The translations under genes and the position numbers were made by a program. A model generated the notes under the pieces. That model worked only from the letters and a program-made list of their open reading frames with translations, was not told the DNA's origin and searched no databases. From positions 1 to 64,000 of the forward strand of contig JAIEOW010000026.1 in assembly GCA_019750095.1 (NCBI GenBank): DNA of 64,000 bases. Reading direction: 5' to 3'. This stretch comes from Phycisphaerales bacterium. Its GTDB lineage: Bacteria > Planctomycetota > Phycisphaerae > Phycisphaerales > UBA1924. This document shows positions 10,201 to 18,120 of the stretch, piece after piece; positions within the stretch are counted from its first letter, which is position 1; the number at the start of each line of letters is the position of its first letter.

Positions 10201-11449
10201 TCGGCGGCGTGGCGATGTTCGCCGCGGTGCCGACGCCGGTGAGCGTGAGCGGGCCGTTGAGGAAGTCGGTGGCAACGTTGACGTTGACCATCGACGAGTT
10301 GTCGACGGCGCGGGCGGCGAAGACATAGCGCAGGCGGCTGCCGGTGGGCACGACGGAGCGGACGATGGCCTCGTTGGTGCCGGGGTCAAAGTTCTCGATG
10401 CGATCGAGCATGAACCAGCGGGCGTCGACGAAGCCGTCGCCGTCGGTGTCGGCCCATTGGTTCAGCAGATACTCAAACTGAGTCGGCTGGTGGGTGGTGT
10501 CCGATGCCGGGCGGAATGCCCAGACCTGATCGCTCGTCCAGTGTGCGGGCACCAGCGGGCTGGCGACGCGAGCGGGCGGACTGGCCGGGTCATCCAGACG
10601 GGTCGGACGATCCGGGAGTGTCTGCGTTGCATTCACCGGGAACGAGACGCCGGAGGTGGGATTGAAGAGTGTCAGGCCGTAGCTGAGCTGACCGGCGGCG
10701 CTGAACCCGTGCTTGGCGGCGAACCCGCCGTGCTCGGGGCGGAGGTTGGCGAGGTTGATGAAGTTGCCACTGGGGGCGAAGTTGGAGATGTGCGCCCAGT
10801 CGCGCTGGCGTGCCGGAAGGAAACGCACCTGGTCAGCGGCGGTGGGAGTGATATTGACATACGTCGGACGCGAAGCGGCGAGGAAGGGATCGCCGAACTC
10901 GCGCGGGTCCAGAAGCTGGGCGTTGCCGCTGGCGTCTCGCCAGAAGTTCGGATTATCGCCGGTGGGATTGAAGCGAGAGTACTGGGCGAGGCCGTTGGCT
11001 TGCGTCGGCAGAGCCACGCCGGAGTTGCTCAGGATCGTCGTATCGACTGGGATCGAGACGAAGTACTCATCGGTCCAGGGATAGGTGTAGCCGCGGGTGA
11101 ACTGATACGCGCCGGTGACGGCGGTGGGAACGTTGCTTGAGTTGGGATTGAAGAAGTTCGGCTCGGTGTATCGCGCAAAGGTCGAATCGGCGATGACCGA
11201 GGCGAAGTAGTCGGCGACGGTGGCCACCTGCAAGTCGGAGCGCTGCTGCTGCACGAGCGTGGCGCTCGCGCTGCGATCGGCCCGGCCCAGGGTGGCATAG
11301 ACCACCGCGATGATCGCCAGGAGCGCAAGCACCCCCACGACCATCAGCAGAACGGTGCCGCGGCGTCGCAGTGCAACGCGGCGGAGACGCTCGGCGTGTC
11401 CCACGCGCACGGGCGCTTCGGGGGCGGGAAGTTTCATTCGATCGGACAT
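7295..11449 (-). CDS. Giant GspK/PilX-like minor pseudopilin
   Basis: A 1384-residue protein, three to four times longer than ordinary GspK (about 320 residues). A basic N-terminus (RLRRVALRRRG) leads into one hydrophobic helix TVLLMVVGVLALLAIIAVVY. It lacks Glu at +5, which is the GspK/PilX arrangement. The rest should be extracytoplasmic. Near residue 340 it has a DTDGDGFVDARW loop of the calcium-binding D-x-D-x-D-G type. The middle has several D-x-x-R-L-(L/T)-x-M-R-D-A-F-like helical segments. By family knowledge, GspK caps the pseudopilus tip. It is fifth after gspF in the operon. The C-terminal half is unfamiliar. The start ATG at 11449 is followed directly by MSDRMKLPAPEAP. Confidence 0.85.
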   Translation of the reverse strand: MSDRMKLPAPEAPVRVGHAERLRRVALRRRGTVLLMVVGVLALLAIIAVVYATLGRADRSASATLVQQQRSDLQVATVADYFASVIADSTFARYTEPNFFNPNSSNVPTAVTGAYQFTRGYTYPWTDEYFVSIPVDTTILSNSGVALPTQANGLAQYSRFNPTGDNPNFWRDASGNAQLLDPREFGDPFLAASRPTYVNITPTAADQVRFLPARQRDWAHISNFAPSGNFINLANLRPEHGGFAAKHGFSAAGQLSYGLTLFNPTSGVSFPVNATQTLPDRPTRLDDPASPPARVASPLVPAHWTSDQVWAFRPASDTTHQPTQFEYLLNQWADTDGDGFVDARWFMLDRIENFDPGTNEAIVRSVVPTGSRLRYVFAARAVDNSSMVNVNVATDFLNGPLTLTGVGTAANIATPPTTTPTTDDFAPPGLTPADIDLARLLTMRDAFNDARNNWNLPATGIAGFPNGADLNDRAPDYQFNVTGTAGARTSADLIGRSSFAALENMRRTGTSRANGIYDVFERHELEGTTPPAEYTDGIFRRDRFELDVLSAAQSNNARLTRRDTTGAPQQLSRLSGVFGLDDELELRTFWGVNNPDTRSSLEVALGGRATDNRFRNYSPLRDTRSLGIETLGRDATTAQLFPISTDPGADQKRTLMSVYSDVRQFLTTTSGARPIKDPGVALSYTVEFPQTGALPDISSTPNDFDNRRRRAEAVSTGVPLTDVLVARPDVTALLNQIQRFAEQNVQTPKTTQQIREFVEFTATNNGRLAGNTDATKGVVYQLFELYANALMPYTHRTFYPGAWQIIEPTTDPKIKHYINGLAYGGSPELALRMAAHMAVNLVDAFDRDRLASGTSYDRHTPTAVTLMMAENVNAPGVPRTTSGNSLPDRSTPVEDIERAYPHPQLKLHPTERLPESRSQNGQGLRMARRDANDTSGRLTIYGVEPQPFLVEVAAFAMFTDAPRSVGGDDEQPAPSDPTAPNTSSRDEPGNEDRPVTIRIDPDLDEADFLGEILAFKLHNPFDVVVTLYDENAPAGQDKVLYYIEYANRYYAFCPTSFAANPSGNGLRFRAPGTSTGRIDLWPGETLTFFAINPGTLDQLWDRFRNVLAQAPAPVRIANVGDRDTTLKNWLAQQLGDGTRPNGRIDIFDRQLTPIYPDSLQPIVPANRPNFRAFGAQDEIDLFGETFLPGVNGSSGPGAGGTPRDLETAFPAERKVAHLWRVMRTEISGDPRGTATEGDLNTASVTQFNDPTNDLLADRLRDPTVGGEGKLFTTVRSSFPPGFEKNQKIGGAKGADDSAATLVALKDNTGFSSMIWAAVRRPADSARTSGGTLETGNFLTRGVLPPWCMEVRSDHGTNVGTADAVFSLNDISGDSGVTDAGNRSD

Positions 11450-11538
11450 CGCGAATACTCCGGACTACGAACTCAAGACATGATGCGATGCGAGGGATGC
11501 TGAACAGTTGCGGCGGCTGAAGACACCGGCTCGCGGGA

Positions 11539-13359
11539 TCACTGCTTCTCGGTCGGCAACTCGACGATGAACTGATACGTCTGCTCGGCCAGCGGGTCCG
11601 ACGGGTCCACCAGTGTCACGGTGAACCGCAGCAGCTTGGGCCACGGCCATTCGAGCGTCGTCGGTTTCGCCGGGTCATACGGCTCGTTGCGATAGGTTGG
11701 ATCGACATAGCCGAAGAAGGAATAGAGCGGCGTCTCTGGCGAAGCGAGCGGCGTGCCCGCGCCGGTGTCAAAGGCGATATTGGTGGGCCAGTGGATGAGC
11801 GACGCGGGGACGTTGCGGGCGAAGCCGGATTCGGTGATCTGCGTGTAGCGATCGCGTCCGAGCGCGCCATCCCACCCGCCGCCGGTGTTGCGGTTCTGAT
11901 TGCGGTATGGGCCGGCGAACGCGGTCTCGTACGGGTCCATGCGGCCGTTGCCGTCGGTGTCTTCCCAGCGCGAGAGGCCGTGCCAGATGAGTTGGCCGGT
12001 GTTGCGCGTGGCCTGGCCGCCGGAGTTGACGGGCGAAACATCGCCGAAGGACCACTCGACGATGAACTCTGTGCACCCCACCACCACGGGGGTGGAGGTG
12101 AGCATGATCTGATCCTGGCGTCGCCAGGGCTCGTTCGCGGGCCAGCGCGTGCTGGAGGCATTGGACACGAGCCCGGTAAAGTCGGCGGGCACGGGGGCCC
12201 AGAGCATGCGCTGCTCGGGAACGCCGGTCGGATTCTGATTCGGCGCGGGCGGACCATCGATCTCGGCGGGCGCGCTGGGAAGAGCCGAGGCCATGAGCAT
12301 CTTCATCAGATGCGCGGACCCGTTGGGGTTGTTCGCGGTAGAGGTGAACTGGACTTCGCCCGGCTCGAAGCGTTCGGCGGCGGAACCCGGGGCCTTCAGC
12401 AGCACGCGATTGGGAAGCGAGAGCACGCGATTACGGATCAAGCTGAGATCGACGCTGGCGACATCGACAACGCCCGAGGCAAAGCGAGAGTAGACGGGAG
12501 GGAAGCCGCTGCGAGCCCATTGACCGGTGAGCCCGAGCTGCACGGCGGGGTTTGCGGATGTGCGATAACCGCCGCCGAGGATGTCGTCGGTGCCATTGAG
12601 CGGATCGAGCCGGAAGATGCTGACGGCGGCGGGCTGCAGACCGACCTGGGCGATGGAGTCGCGCCACTGGGCCGAGGTGCTGGCAAAGGTTGGCGCGTCG
12701 GCCGGGGGCGTGGAATCGGTGAGCGACGGGCGAGCGAGCACGGTCACATGGCGGAGCAGCGCCCAGTTGGACGCGAACTCATTGACGCCGGTCGTGCCAA
12801 GCTCTGGCCAGTTGGTGAGTGTGTCGGGATCCAGATCGATGATCGGATCGCTGTCGAGCAGATATCCCGCGGCGGTCGGATCTTCCAGGCGACGATCGCG
12901 CACGCCGTGGCCGTAGTAGATTCTCGCCGCGTTGCCGACGGCTTGGCGCGTGGGATAGACGGGCTCGCGCATGGAGGTGAACTTGCCCGCGCCGAAGAAG
13001 ACGAGTTCATCCGCGCGTCGAGTGCGGGCGTTGGCCCCGGTGTCGTCCTCGCTGAGAAGCACACCGCCATTGGGTGCGGTGCCGTCGATGTTCTTGTGAC
13101 GAATGACCAGGAACCCTTCGCGGGTCATCGAGGCGACATCCTTGCGGATCTGACGCTCGAGCGTTGACGCGGCCTCGTTCAGCGTGCTCACACGCCGCCC
13201 GACGCGCACCGTCTCGCCGGTGGAGGCAAAGAGGCGGGCCAGACCGATCGAGATGAGCGCTACAGCGCCCACGGCGATGAGCATCTCAACCAGCGTGAAC
13301 CCCGCGCCCGCGCGTGCGCGGAGCGACTCGGGCGTGTGCTTCAACAGTTTCGCACTCAC
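11539..13359 (-). CDS. GspJ/PilW-like minor pseudopilin
   Basis: A 606-residue prepilin-like protein with a type III signal: AGAG|FTLVEMLIAVGAVAL, with Gly at -1, Phe at +1 and Glu at +5. The signal is followed by a helix and TLERQIRKDVASMTREGF, which matches the GspJ/PilW N-terminal layout. A late segment WEDTDGNGRMDPYE looks like a calcium-binding loop. GspJ is usually about 200 residues, so this one is strongly enlarged. Start is GTG at 13359 with GGAGG just upstream, overlapping the previous gene by four bases. Processing would need a prepilin peptidase, which is not in the window. Confidence 0.88.
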   Translation of the reverse strand: MSAKLLKHTPESLRARAGAGFTLVEMLIAVGAVALISIGLARLFASTGETVRVGRRVSTLNEAASTLERQIRKDVASMTREGFLVIRHKNIDGTAPNGGVLLSEDDTGANARTRRADELVFFGAGKFTSMREPVYPTRQAVGNAARIYYGHGVRDRRLEDPTAAGYLLDSDPIIDLDPDTLTNWPELGTTGVNEFASNWALLRHVTVLARPSLTDSTPPADAPTFASTSAQWRDSIAQVGLQPAAVSIFRLDPLNGTDDILGGGYRTSANPAVQLGLTGQWARSGFPPVYSRFASGVVDVASVDLSLIRNRVLSLPNRVLLKAPGSAAERFEPGEVQFTSTANNPNGSAHLMKMLMASALPSAPAEIDGPPAPNQNPTGVPEQRMLWAPVPADFTGLVSNASSTRWPANEPWRRQDQIMLTSTPVVVGCTEFIVEWSFGDVSPVNSGGQATRNTGQLIWHGLSRWEDTDGNGRMDPYETAFAGPYRNQNRNTGGGWDGALGRDRYTQITESGFARNVPASLIHWPTNIAFDTGAGTPLASPETPLYSFFGYVDPTYRNEPYDPAKPTTLEWPWPKLLRFTVTLVDPSDPLAEQTYQFIVELPTEKQ

Positions 13360-14672
13360 TGGCGGCCTCCGCGCAAAAGATCAACAAGAGTGATCGACAC
13401 CGGCGGCTGCCGCGTGTACGCGACCTGGCGAATCGCCACCCGATCGGGATCGGTCGCTCGCAGCGACGTGTCGTCGATCGTCACGCTTTCGGGCACGGGC
13501 GGATCGATCTTCAAGTAATCCGGGTCGCCAGTGGGGTCGCCGTCTGCGTTCGCACCGGCGGCGCCTGGCTGGCTGCCGAAACCGACGACCGAGTAGATAT
13601 TGCCGAGATTGTCAACGATCTTCTGACCCGGCTGGCGCAGAAACGCATACGCACGCTGGAGTTCAGCCGGATTGCCGCCGGTCGCGAAGTACAGTCGATC
13701 ACGAAACCCATACGTCGCCGCGTTGGTGCCGGAGTCGTCAAAGTCAAACCGCACCGCAATGGTCTGGATCGCCGAGTATCGCAGGCCGCCGGAACCATCC
13801 GTGCCATCAAGCGTCGGCACGCCGTCGTTGTTCTCGCCGACGGGCAGGCGACGCTGCTCGGGCGCGAGGGTGTTGCCATCGACTCGGCTGAACCCGCTGA
13901 GCGCTTCGGCGTAGCCGATGTCGTCAGGAGTCTTGATGCGCGGATCGATGCGGCGCACAAAGATCGCCGCACGGACGCCGTCATCAAACGGCTCAGCGAT
14001 CAGTTGTCCGCTATTGAGCGTGCGTTTGCCCGGCACGCGTTGAAACGCGACGTCCCAGACATAAATCGGCCGCACGCCCGGCCCCGAGGGGAGCAGTCGC
14101 GCCGCCACCGGCAGGTCCACATAGCCGCGCACGGTGCCCGAAACGCCTGCGAAGGGCACGCCCGCGAGATCAAAGTGTCCGAGCGCGAGCTTGCCGGTGT
14201 CGAGTTCGATGAGTTCTTCACCAAGCCACTCGCCGAACGCGTAGGCCTGATTGCGAGCACGCATGCCGGAGGTTGGCGGGTCGTTGTCGTTGTTGCGACG
14301 CTGATACCCCTCGGCCAGGCCGCTGCTCACTGTGGTGTTGTTGCGCACCGCGCCGGGCCCGCCGGGAGAACCCGCCGAGTATCGCATGCGATCCCACAGG
14401 AACGAGGTCGGATCGATCAGGCCGCGGGCCGGGTGGGGCTGGCCGCCCGCATCCGGGAGCGCGTTGGCCCAGTTGGCCGACGCGAGCGTGGCGCGGGCGG
14501 CGTTGGAGACGATGACGCCGTTGATCGCGTCGGTGCCGTTGCGCTGCTCACGGATGACCACCGGAAACAGCGCGCCCAGACCGAGCAGCCCGAGTGACAG
14601 GATCAGGATCGAGATGAGGATCTCGATCAGCGAGAACCCGCCGCGGAAGGATGTGTGGGAGTGCGTATTCAT
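13356..14672 (-). CDS. GspI/PilV-like minor pseudopilin
   Basis: A 438-residue prepilin-like protein. Signal SFRGG|FSLIEILISILILSLGLLGLG has Gly -1 and Glu +5. The LLGLGALFP continuation is typical of PilV/GspI. The region after the helix (ARATLASANWANAL) is followed by a large unfamiliar exported domain rich in Asp, Gly and Arg. Normal PilV/GspI proteins are 120-180 residues. It overlaps both neighbours by four bases (ATGA), so the operon is translationally coupled. It is expected to assemble with the GspJ- and GspK-like proteins at the pseudopilus tip. Confidence 0.87.
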   Translation of the reverse strand: MNTHSHTSFRGGFSLIEILISILILSLGLLGLGALFPVVIREQRNGTDAINGVIVSNAARATLASANWANALPDAGGQPHPARGLIDPTSFLWDRMRYSAGSPGGPGAVRNNTTVSSGLAEGYQRRNNDNDPPTSGMRARNQAYAFGEWLGEELIELDTGKLALGHFDLAGVPFAGVSGTVRGYVDLPVAARLLPSGPGVRPIYVWDVAFQRVPGKRTLNSGQLIAEPFDDGVRAAIFVRRIDPRIKTPDDIGYAEALSGFSRVDGNTLAPEQRRLPVGENNDGVPTLDGTDGSGGLRYSAIQTIAVRFDFDDSGTNAATYGFRDRLYFATGGNPAELQRAYAFLRQPGQKIVDNLGNIYSVVGFGSQPGAAGANADGDPTGDPDYLKIDPPVPESVTIDDTSLRATDPDRVAIRQVAYTRQPPVSITLVDLLRGGRQ

Positions 14673-15790
14673 GGGGCGATCTTCCGCTGAACGGGCATGG
14701 GGCGAAGCGAGCCGGTGTAGCGATCCAACGTGTACAGCCGCGCGAGTGGGCGATCGCCCTGATCGCCGGCCTCGAACTGACCGTCGAGATCGGTGTCGCC
14801 CTCGATCCAGTCGTTGATGCGAGAGATCTGGATGCCCGACGGCTGGGCGTCGACATATTTCGGGGTGTAGCCACCGAACTGCTGCACATCGCCGGTCTGC
14901 CGCGGGGCGACGTAGATGCTGCCGGAGTCCGGATCGATCCGTGCTCGCAGGGCTGAAGCCAGACGCGTCTCGTCATAGAGCGCGAGCTGCTGCACGGGCC
15001 GAGCCATGACCACGTCTGACGAGTCGCGACCGAGCAGGACCGTCTTCTGCTGCGTAGTCAGCCCGGGCGCATTGAGCACGCGGCGGACGAAACGCACCGG
15101 ATCTTCAACGCCGTCTTTGTCAGCGCGGAAGGTGTTGAACGGAGCCGCACCACGTTCGGTCGAGCTGCGACGCGGAGCAAAGACGAGCACCGGCTCGGTG
15201 CTCGCCCCGACCAGCGCGCCGGTGCCGGCTTCGAAGCGCACGAGAAACGTGTTGCGATCCAGCCCCGCGGCGTTGGATTCAACGTTGAAGAAGTCCGTCT
15301 CTGGGAACACCCAGTTCGACTCGTTCACCTGATACCCGGTCGAAGCCGAGTTGAACCCGTAGTACTCGTCGGTAATCGTCTGCGGAGCCAAGAACGCGCG
15401 GAGCATGAAGTTCTTGGGCAGTTGCACCGCCGGGCCTGCAGCGGCAAAGACCTCGCGCCGACTCACCCGCGTGCCATTGGCACTCGGAGTCGTCTCGATG
15501 AGTTCGCCCGCCTTGACGCACGGCACGACGGTCGTGCGCCCGCCGCGATCGAAGAAGATCACCGCGGCCCCGTCGTTGCCCGCCGAAGACCGCACCGCCA
15601 CGTCGCGTGCCGCGCGGATTCCGCCGCGAAGCTGCGACTCGGCGAGCGCTTCCTCTGAGGAATACACCATCGACTGGAAACTCGGAACCGCGACCAGCAC
15701 CAGAATCGAGATCAGCACGATCACGACCAGCAGTTCGGTCACGGTGAACGCGCCGCGCATCGCACGCCGCATCTGGAAAGTGTGCATCAT
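14669..15790 (-). CDS. GspH/FimT-like pseudopilin with Ala at -1
   Basis: A 373-residue prepilin-like protein. The signal reads RRAMRGA|FTVTELLVVIVLISILVLVA. Glu +5 is present, but the residue before Phe is Ala instead of the near-invariant Gly. SEEALAESQLRGGIRAARDVAVRSS after the helix is the GspH/FimT pattern. Near residue 345 is GDTDLDGQFEAGDQ, another possible calcium loop. It overlaps the genes before and after by four bases. The two Met codons at the start (15790 and 15787) cannot be told apart. Confidence 0.86.
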   Translation of the reverse strand: MMHTFQMRRAMRGAFTVTELLVVIVLISILVLVAVPSFQSMVYSSEEALAESQLRGGIRAARDVAVRSSAGNDGAAVIFFDRGGRTTVVPCVKAGELIETTPSANGTRVSRREVFAAAGPAVQLPKNFMLRAFLAPQTITDEYYGFNSASTGYQVNESNWVFPETDFFNVESNAAGLDRNTFLVRFEAGTGALVGASTEPVLVFAPRRSSTERGAAPFNTFRADKDGVEDPVRFVRRVLNAPGLTTQQKTVLLGRDSSDVVMARPVQQLALYDETRLASALRARIDPDSGSIYVAPRQTGDVQQFGGYTPKYVDAQPSGIQISRINDWIEGDTDLDGQFEAGDQGDRPLARLYTLDRYTGSLRPMPVQRKIAP

Positions 15791-16698
15791 CGGCCCACCT
15801 CCACGATGTTGTCTTCGATCGCCTTGGCCCGGGCCTGCTGCTCGCTCGTCGCTGCATCCAGCTTCAGACGGTCGCGGATCTCGGCGATCGGCTCGTCGCC
15901 GAAGAGACGGTCAGGGCCGCAGGAGACGATCGCAAACTCCGCGCTGCGCAGACCGGGATTGGTCCTCGGATCGCCGACCACCAGCGGGATGTTGTCGTTG
16001 CGGATCTTGCCCACGTCTTCGGGTGTCGGTGCAGCAAACTGGCCCCGCTCGGTGTAGAACGTCGGCAGCCACCGGTAATACCGGATTACCCGCGCCTCGC
16101 TCGGGTTGGAAACGTCGGACCAGTAATCCAGAATCTGCGAGATCGTCGGGTTGCTCGGGTTGTTGTACAACCGATTGGATCCACGCTTGGTCTTGCGGCT
16201 GCTCGGATCCAGCAGCGGGTCGATCGTGCGGCCCGTTCGAGAGAATGAGCCGTTCTTCGCTGGGGTGGTGAAGCCCGGACCATCAACGCCGTCGATTTCC
16301 TTGCGGAGCGTGCCGACGATGTAATAGGTGAGCGAGAGTTCGCTGAAGCGTCGCCCGCCGTCGTTGATCACCGGCATCGGGTCGGCGAGATCCGCCGCCC
16401 GCCAGACCACCGGATCATCCTGGCTGGAGATAGGCACCTGAGCCCCGCCTGGGCCGGGCGTGCGATCGACCACCAGCGGCGGGAGAAACCCGAACTGCTG
16501 CTTGAACTGCTCCACAGCGATCTTGAGCGAGACCACCAGGGCGCGTTCCGCGGCGACATCGCCGCCGGCGCGAGCACCGCGGAAGGCCAGCAGCAGGATC
16601 CCGCCGAGCAGCGCGATGATCCCGAAGACCACCGCGCCCTCGACGATCGTGAAGCCCCCGCGGGCGGCGAACCGGCGTTGTGTGCGTGCACTTCGCAT
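15787..16698 (-). CDS. GspG-like pseudopilin, enlarged
   Basis: A 303-residue prepilin-like protein with signal RFAARGG|FTIVEGAVVFGIIALLGGILL (Gly -1, Glu +5). After the helix come VSLKIAVEQFKQQFGFLPP and later repeated YYRWLPTFY and YYIVGT. The Q-F-x-x-x-x-G-x-x-P-P pattern resembles the major pseudopilin GspG, where the segment precedes the calcium-binding C-terminal region. It is the first pseudopilin after gspF, overlapping its stop codon by one base (TGATG). It could be the major subunit of this system, but at 303 residues it is about twice the normal size. Confidence 0.82.
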   Translation of the reverse strand: MRSARTQRRFAARGGFTIVEGAVVFGIIALLGGILLLAFRGARAGGDVAAERALVVSLKIAVEQFKQQFGFLPPLVVDRTPGPGGAQVPISSQDDPVVWRAADLADPMPVINDGGRRFSELSLTYYIVGTLRKEIDGVDGPGFTTPAKNGSFSRTGRTIDPLLDPSSRKTKRGSNRLYNNPSNPTISQILDYWSDVSNPSEARVIRYYRWLPTFYTERGQFAAPTPEDVGKIRNDNIPLVVGDPRTNPGLRSAEFAIVSCGPDRLFGDEPIAEIRDRLKLDAATSEQQARAKAIEDNIVEVGR

Positions 16699-17987
16699 CA
16701 GACGGCTCCGCCTTGGAGGGATTCGATCATGGCCACCAGCGGGAGGAACATCGCGATGACGATCGTGCCGACCGCACCGCCGAGGAAGACGATCAGCAGC
16801 GGCTCGATCAGCTTGATGAGGCCGCCGACGGCGACGTCGACTTCTTCGTCGTAGTTGTCGGCGATCTTCATGAGCATGACGTCCATGTCGCCCGTCTCTT
16901 CGCCGACGTCGATCATGTTCACCACGATCGCGTCGCAGACCTTGCTCTCGCGCAGCGGCCCGGCGAAGCTCTCGCCCTCGCGGATCGAGTCGTGGACTTT
17001 GTTCAACGCTTTCTCAAAGACGTAGTTGCCCGAGGTGTCGCGTGTGATGAGCACCGCCTCGAGGATCGGCACGCCCGCCGCGATCAGCGTGCCGAGGGTG
17101 CGTGTGAATCGGGCCGTGACGGTCTTTTTCACAAGGCCGCCGATGACGGGCATCCAGAAGATCAAGGTGTCGAGCGCGGCACGCCCGGGCGGGCTCTTGC
17201 GTGCCAGCTTGAAGAAGATCCAGATCAGGAACGGCGATGCCACGATGAACACCCACCCTGGGATCGACTGTCCGACGTTGGTGCCGGCGACCCAGCGGCT
17301 GGTATTGATCAGCCATCGCGTCAGCGCGGGGAGAGCCACGCCGAAGTCGCGGAAGATCTCCTCGAACTTCGGGATGATGAACACCATGATGAACGTCAGG
17401 ATCGCCGTGGCGATGATGACGACTGCGACGGGATAGATCATCGCCGCGCGGATCTTCCGCTTCAGCGACTGGGCCTTTTCCATGAACTCGGCGAGTCGCT
17501 GGAGGATGATGTCCAGCACGCCGCCGACCTCGCCCGCGGCCACCATCTTGGTGTACAGACGGTTGAAGGCCTTGGGGTGCTTGGCCATGGATTCGGACAA
17601 GCTGGTGCCGCCCTCGACATCCTCGCAGACTTCCTGCAGAACACTCTTGAGCTTGCCCGGCTTGAGCTGGCTCTCGAGAATCTGCAGAGATCGCAGGAGC
17701 GGCAGACCGGCGTCCTGCAGCGTGGAGAGCTGGCGTGTGAATGTGGTGAGCTGCTTGGCCTTGACCTTGCCGATCGAGAAGCCAACTTCCTTTTTCTTCT
17801 TCTTGGCCGTCTTCTCACCCTCGGCCCCGCCCGCGGCCTTGGCTTTCTGCTTCTGCTCGCGCACGGAGGTCGGGAAGAAGCCCTGGCCCTTGATCCGCTG
17901 GATCGCTTCTTCGGTCGTGGTGGCTTCGACGGTGCCCTTCTGGGGCTTGCCGGCGGCGTTCAAGGCTTCGTACTGGAAGGTGGCCAT
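16698..17987 (-). CDS. gspF: Type II secretion/type IV pilus inner-membrane platform protein (GspF/PilC)
   Basis: A 429-residue polytopic platform protein that couples the cytoplasmic ATPase to pilus assembly. It starts MATFQYEALNAAGKPQKGTVEA, a standard GspF opening, and has two T2SSF domains separated by membrane segments. Signature pieces are FTRQLSTLQDAGLPLLRSL and FTRTLGTLIAAGVPILEAVLI, then GEETGDMDVMLMKIADNYDEEV and a C-terminal membrane segment. A Lys-rich insert (KKKKK, about residues 65-70) lies before the first T2SSF domain. Start is supported by GGAGG nine bases upstream. It lies 133 bases after gspE and one base overlaps the first pseudopilin. Confidence 0.95.
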   Translation of the reverse strand: MATFQYEALNAAGKPQKGTVEATTTEEAIQRIKGQGFFPTSVREQKQKAKAAGGAEGEKTAKKKKKEVGFSIGKVKAKQLTTFTRQLSTLQDAGLPLLRSLQILESQLKPGKLKSVLQEVCEDVEGGTSLSESMAKHPKAFNRLYTKMVAAGEVGGVLDIILQRLAEFMEKAQSLKRKIRAAMIYPVAVVIIATAILTFIMVFIIPKFEEIFRDFGVALPALTRWLINTSRWVAGTNVGQSIPGWVFIVASPFLIWIFFKLARKSPPGRAALDTLIFWMPVIGGLVKKTVTARFTRTLGTLIAAGVPILEAVLITRDTSGNYVFEKALNKVHDSIREGESFAGPLRESKVCDAIVVNMIDVGEETGDMDVMLMKIADNYDEEVDVAVGGLIKLIEPLLIVFLGGAVGTIVIAMFLPLVAMIESLQGGAV

Positions 17988-18120
17988 GCCGATTCAACCT
18001 CCATGGCAAGCCGGTGCGTGCGTCTGGTGCACGAGCCCGGCGCTGGCGTGTTCTGGGAACTCGAAACCCGTCGGACACTCGATTACATCGCGGCATTCGC
18101 CGCGTGAAGCACACTTGGGA

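Noticed and set aside
8396-11140. A 914-codon open frame on the plus strand opposite the giant GspK-like gene
   Set aside because: It is antisense to a gene with a clear pilin-type start and operon context, is rich in Arg, Gly and Ala without any domain, and has no ribosome site. High GC makes long shadow frames common.
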